Source of the DNA: JAZSNA01 sp045536135
GTDB taxonomy: Bacteria; Pseudomonadota; Alphaproteobacteria; CAAHEQ01; UBA3637
Length of the DNA: 49,059 nucleotides
Assembly (NCBI GenBank): GCA_045536135.1
Contig: JAZSNA010000004.1
Coordinates: 1 to 49,059, forward strand
Direction: 5' to 3'
Shown here: one piece after another, positions 48,865 through 49,059 of the stretch
How the letters are laid out: every line of letters starts with the position of its first letter
Numbering within the stretch: the first letter of the stretch is position 1
Notes under the pieces: generated by a model
What the model was told of the DNA's origin: nothing
Seen by the model: only the letters and a program-made list of their open reading frames with translations
Database searches by the model: none
Position numbers and translations under genes: made by a program

Positions 48865-49059
48865 TCCCGACTCCTTTGATATAAAAATGAAATAATCGTC
48901 CAATCATCTGGTTTCAATAAAATACATACTTCAGAATATGATTGAAGTTTAAGAAAAATAACCGATTTTAATCGTCAAATATTAAATTATCAAAACAGGC
49001 ACAAAATAACATTTTGTAAGCTATTGAAAAGTCATGTATTTTTACATCAAAAAAACCTT

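Noticed and set aside
1..49059. CRISPR array, insertion sequence or transposase
   Set aside because: I saw no regularly spaced direct repeats, no terminal inverted repeats with a transposase, and no Cas-like protein in any frame.

Overview
The window is a gene-dense, AT-rich piece of a bacterial chromosome, most likely from an alphaproteobacterium. The evidence is the two-domain bL25 (Ctc type) next to pth and ychF, a dcw cluster whose FtsZ ends in an alphaproteobacterial-type tail (DVPTFLRD), the order rnd-kdsD-lptC-lptB, a long-form HPF beside ptsN, and tRNA sequences of alphaproteobacterial type. Kdo/Lpt genes and a MurE with the DNPR signature imply a Gram-negative envelope with meso-diaminopimelate peptidoglycan. 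Glycogen phosphorylase, phosphofructokinase, triosephosphate isomerase and enolase suggest a sugar-fermenting life. AT-rich gut alphaproteobacteria (the RF32-like lineages) would fit, but that placement is inference.

Layout. 1-3149 (+): the end of a cysteine-pair-rich exported protein, then rplY-pth-ychF behind a consensus promoter and a structured leader. 3158-10252: a Sel1/coiled-coil exported protein, glgP-trmB, a second Sel1 protein and rsmB. 10252-25806 (-): one compact division and wall operon, rsmH-ftsL-ftsI-murEF-mraY-ftsW-murG-murC-murB-ddl-ftsQ-ftsA-ftsZ, continuing into rsmB. Most genes overlap or abut, MurE and MurF are fused, and mraZ and murD are absent from their usual places. 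25872-31339 (-): pfkA with a DUF465 gene, topA, dprA, plsY. 31442-34855 (+): tRNA-Leu, rnd, kdsD, a fused LptC-LptA protein, lptB. 34862-44948 (-): a degenerate HD-domain protein, dusB, a third Sel1 protein, truA, fmt, eno, kdsA, secG, tpiA, rnhA, ptsN, hpf, a PhoB-like regulator and rpe. 45037-48864: an accessory stretch bounded by tRNA-Met on one side and tRNA-Phe and tRNA-Glu on the other.

How the genes work together. Most of the window makes and divides the envelope: lipid II synthesis (MurB, C, E-F, Ddl, MraY, MurG), septation (FtsZ, A, Q, L, I, W), Kdo synthesis (KdsD, KdsA), LPS transport (LptC-A, LptB) and phospholipid initiation (PlsY). RNA maturation and translation genes (RsmB, RsmH, TrmB, DusB, TruA, Fmt, Pth, bL25, RNase D) and lower glycolysis are interleaved.

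The least ordinary part is the accessory stretch. Just after tRNA-Met lies a dense array of stem-loops (about 45231-45416) that matches no RNA family I recognise. It ends in a terminator-like hairpin directly ahead of a 53-residue ORF. The same stretch holds three very small genes with good ribosome binding sites or signal peptides, an XRE regulator, a convergent pair of LysR-type regulators (one full length, one shortened) and an acyltransferase. Other points of interest are the LptC-LptA fusion, Shine-Dalgarno-sequestering hairpins whose 5' arm overlaps the promoter (fmt, rsmH), and a Rel/SpoT-like HD protein that has lost metal ligands. All calls come from reading the sequence; no database search was run.
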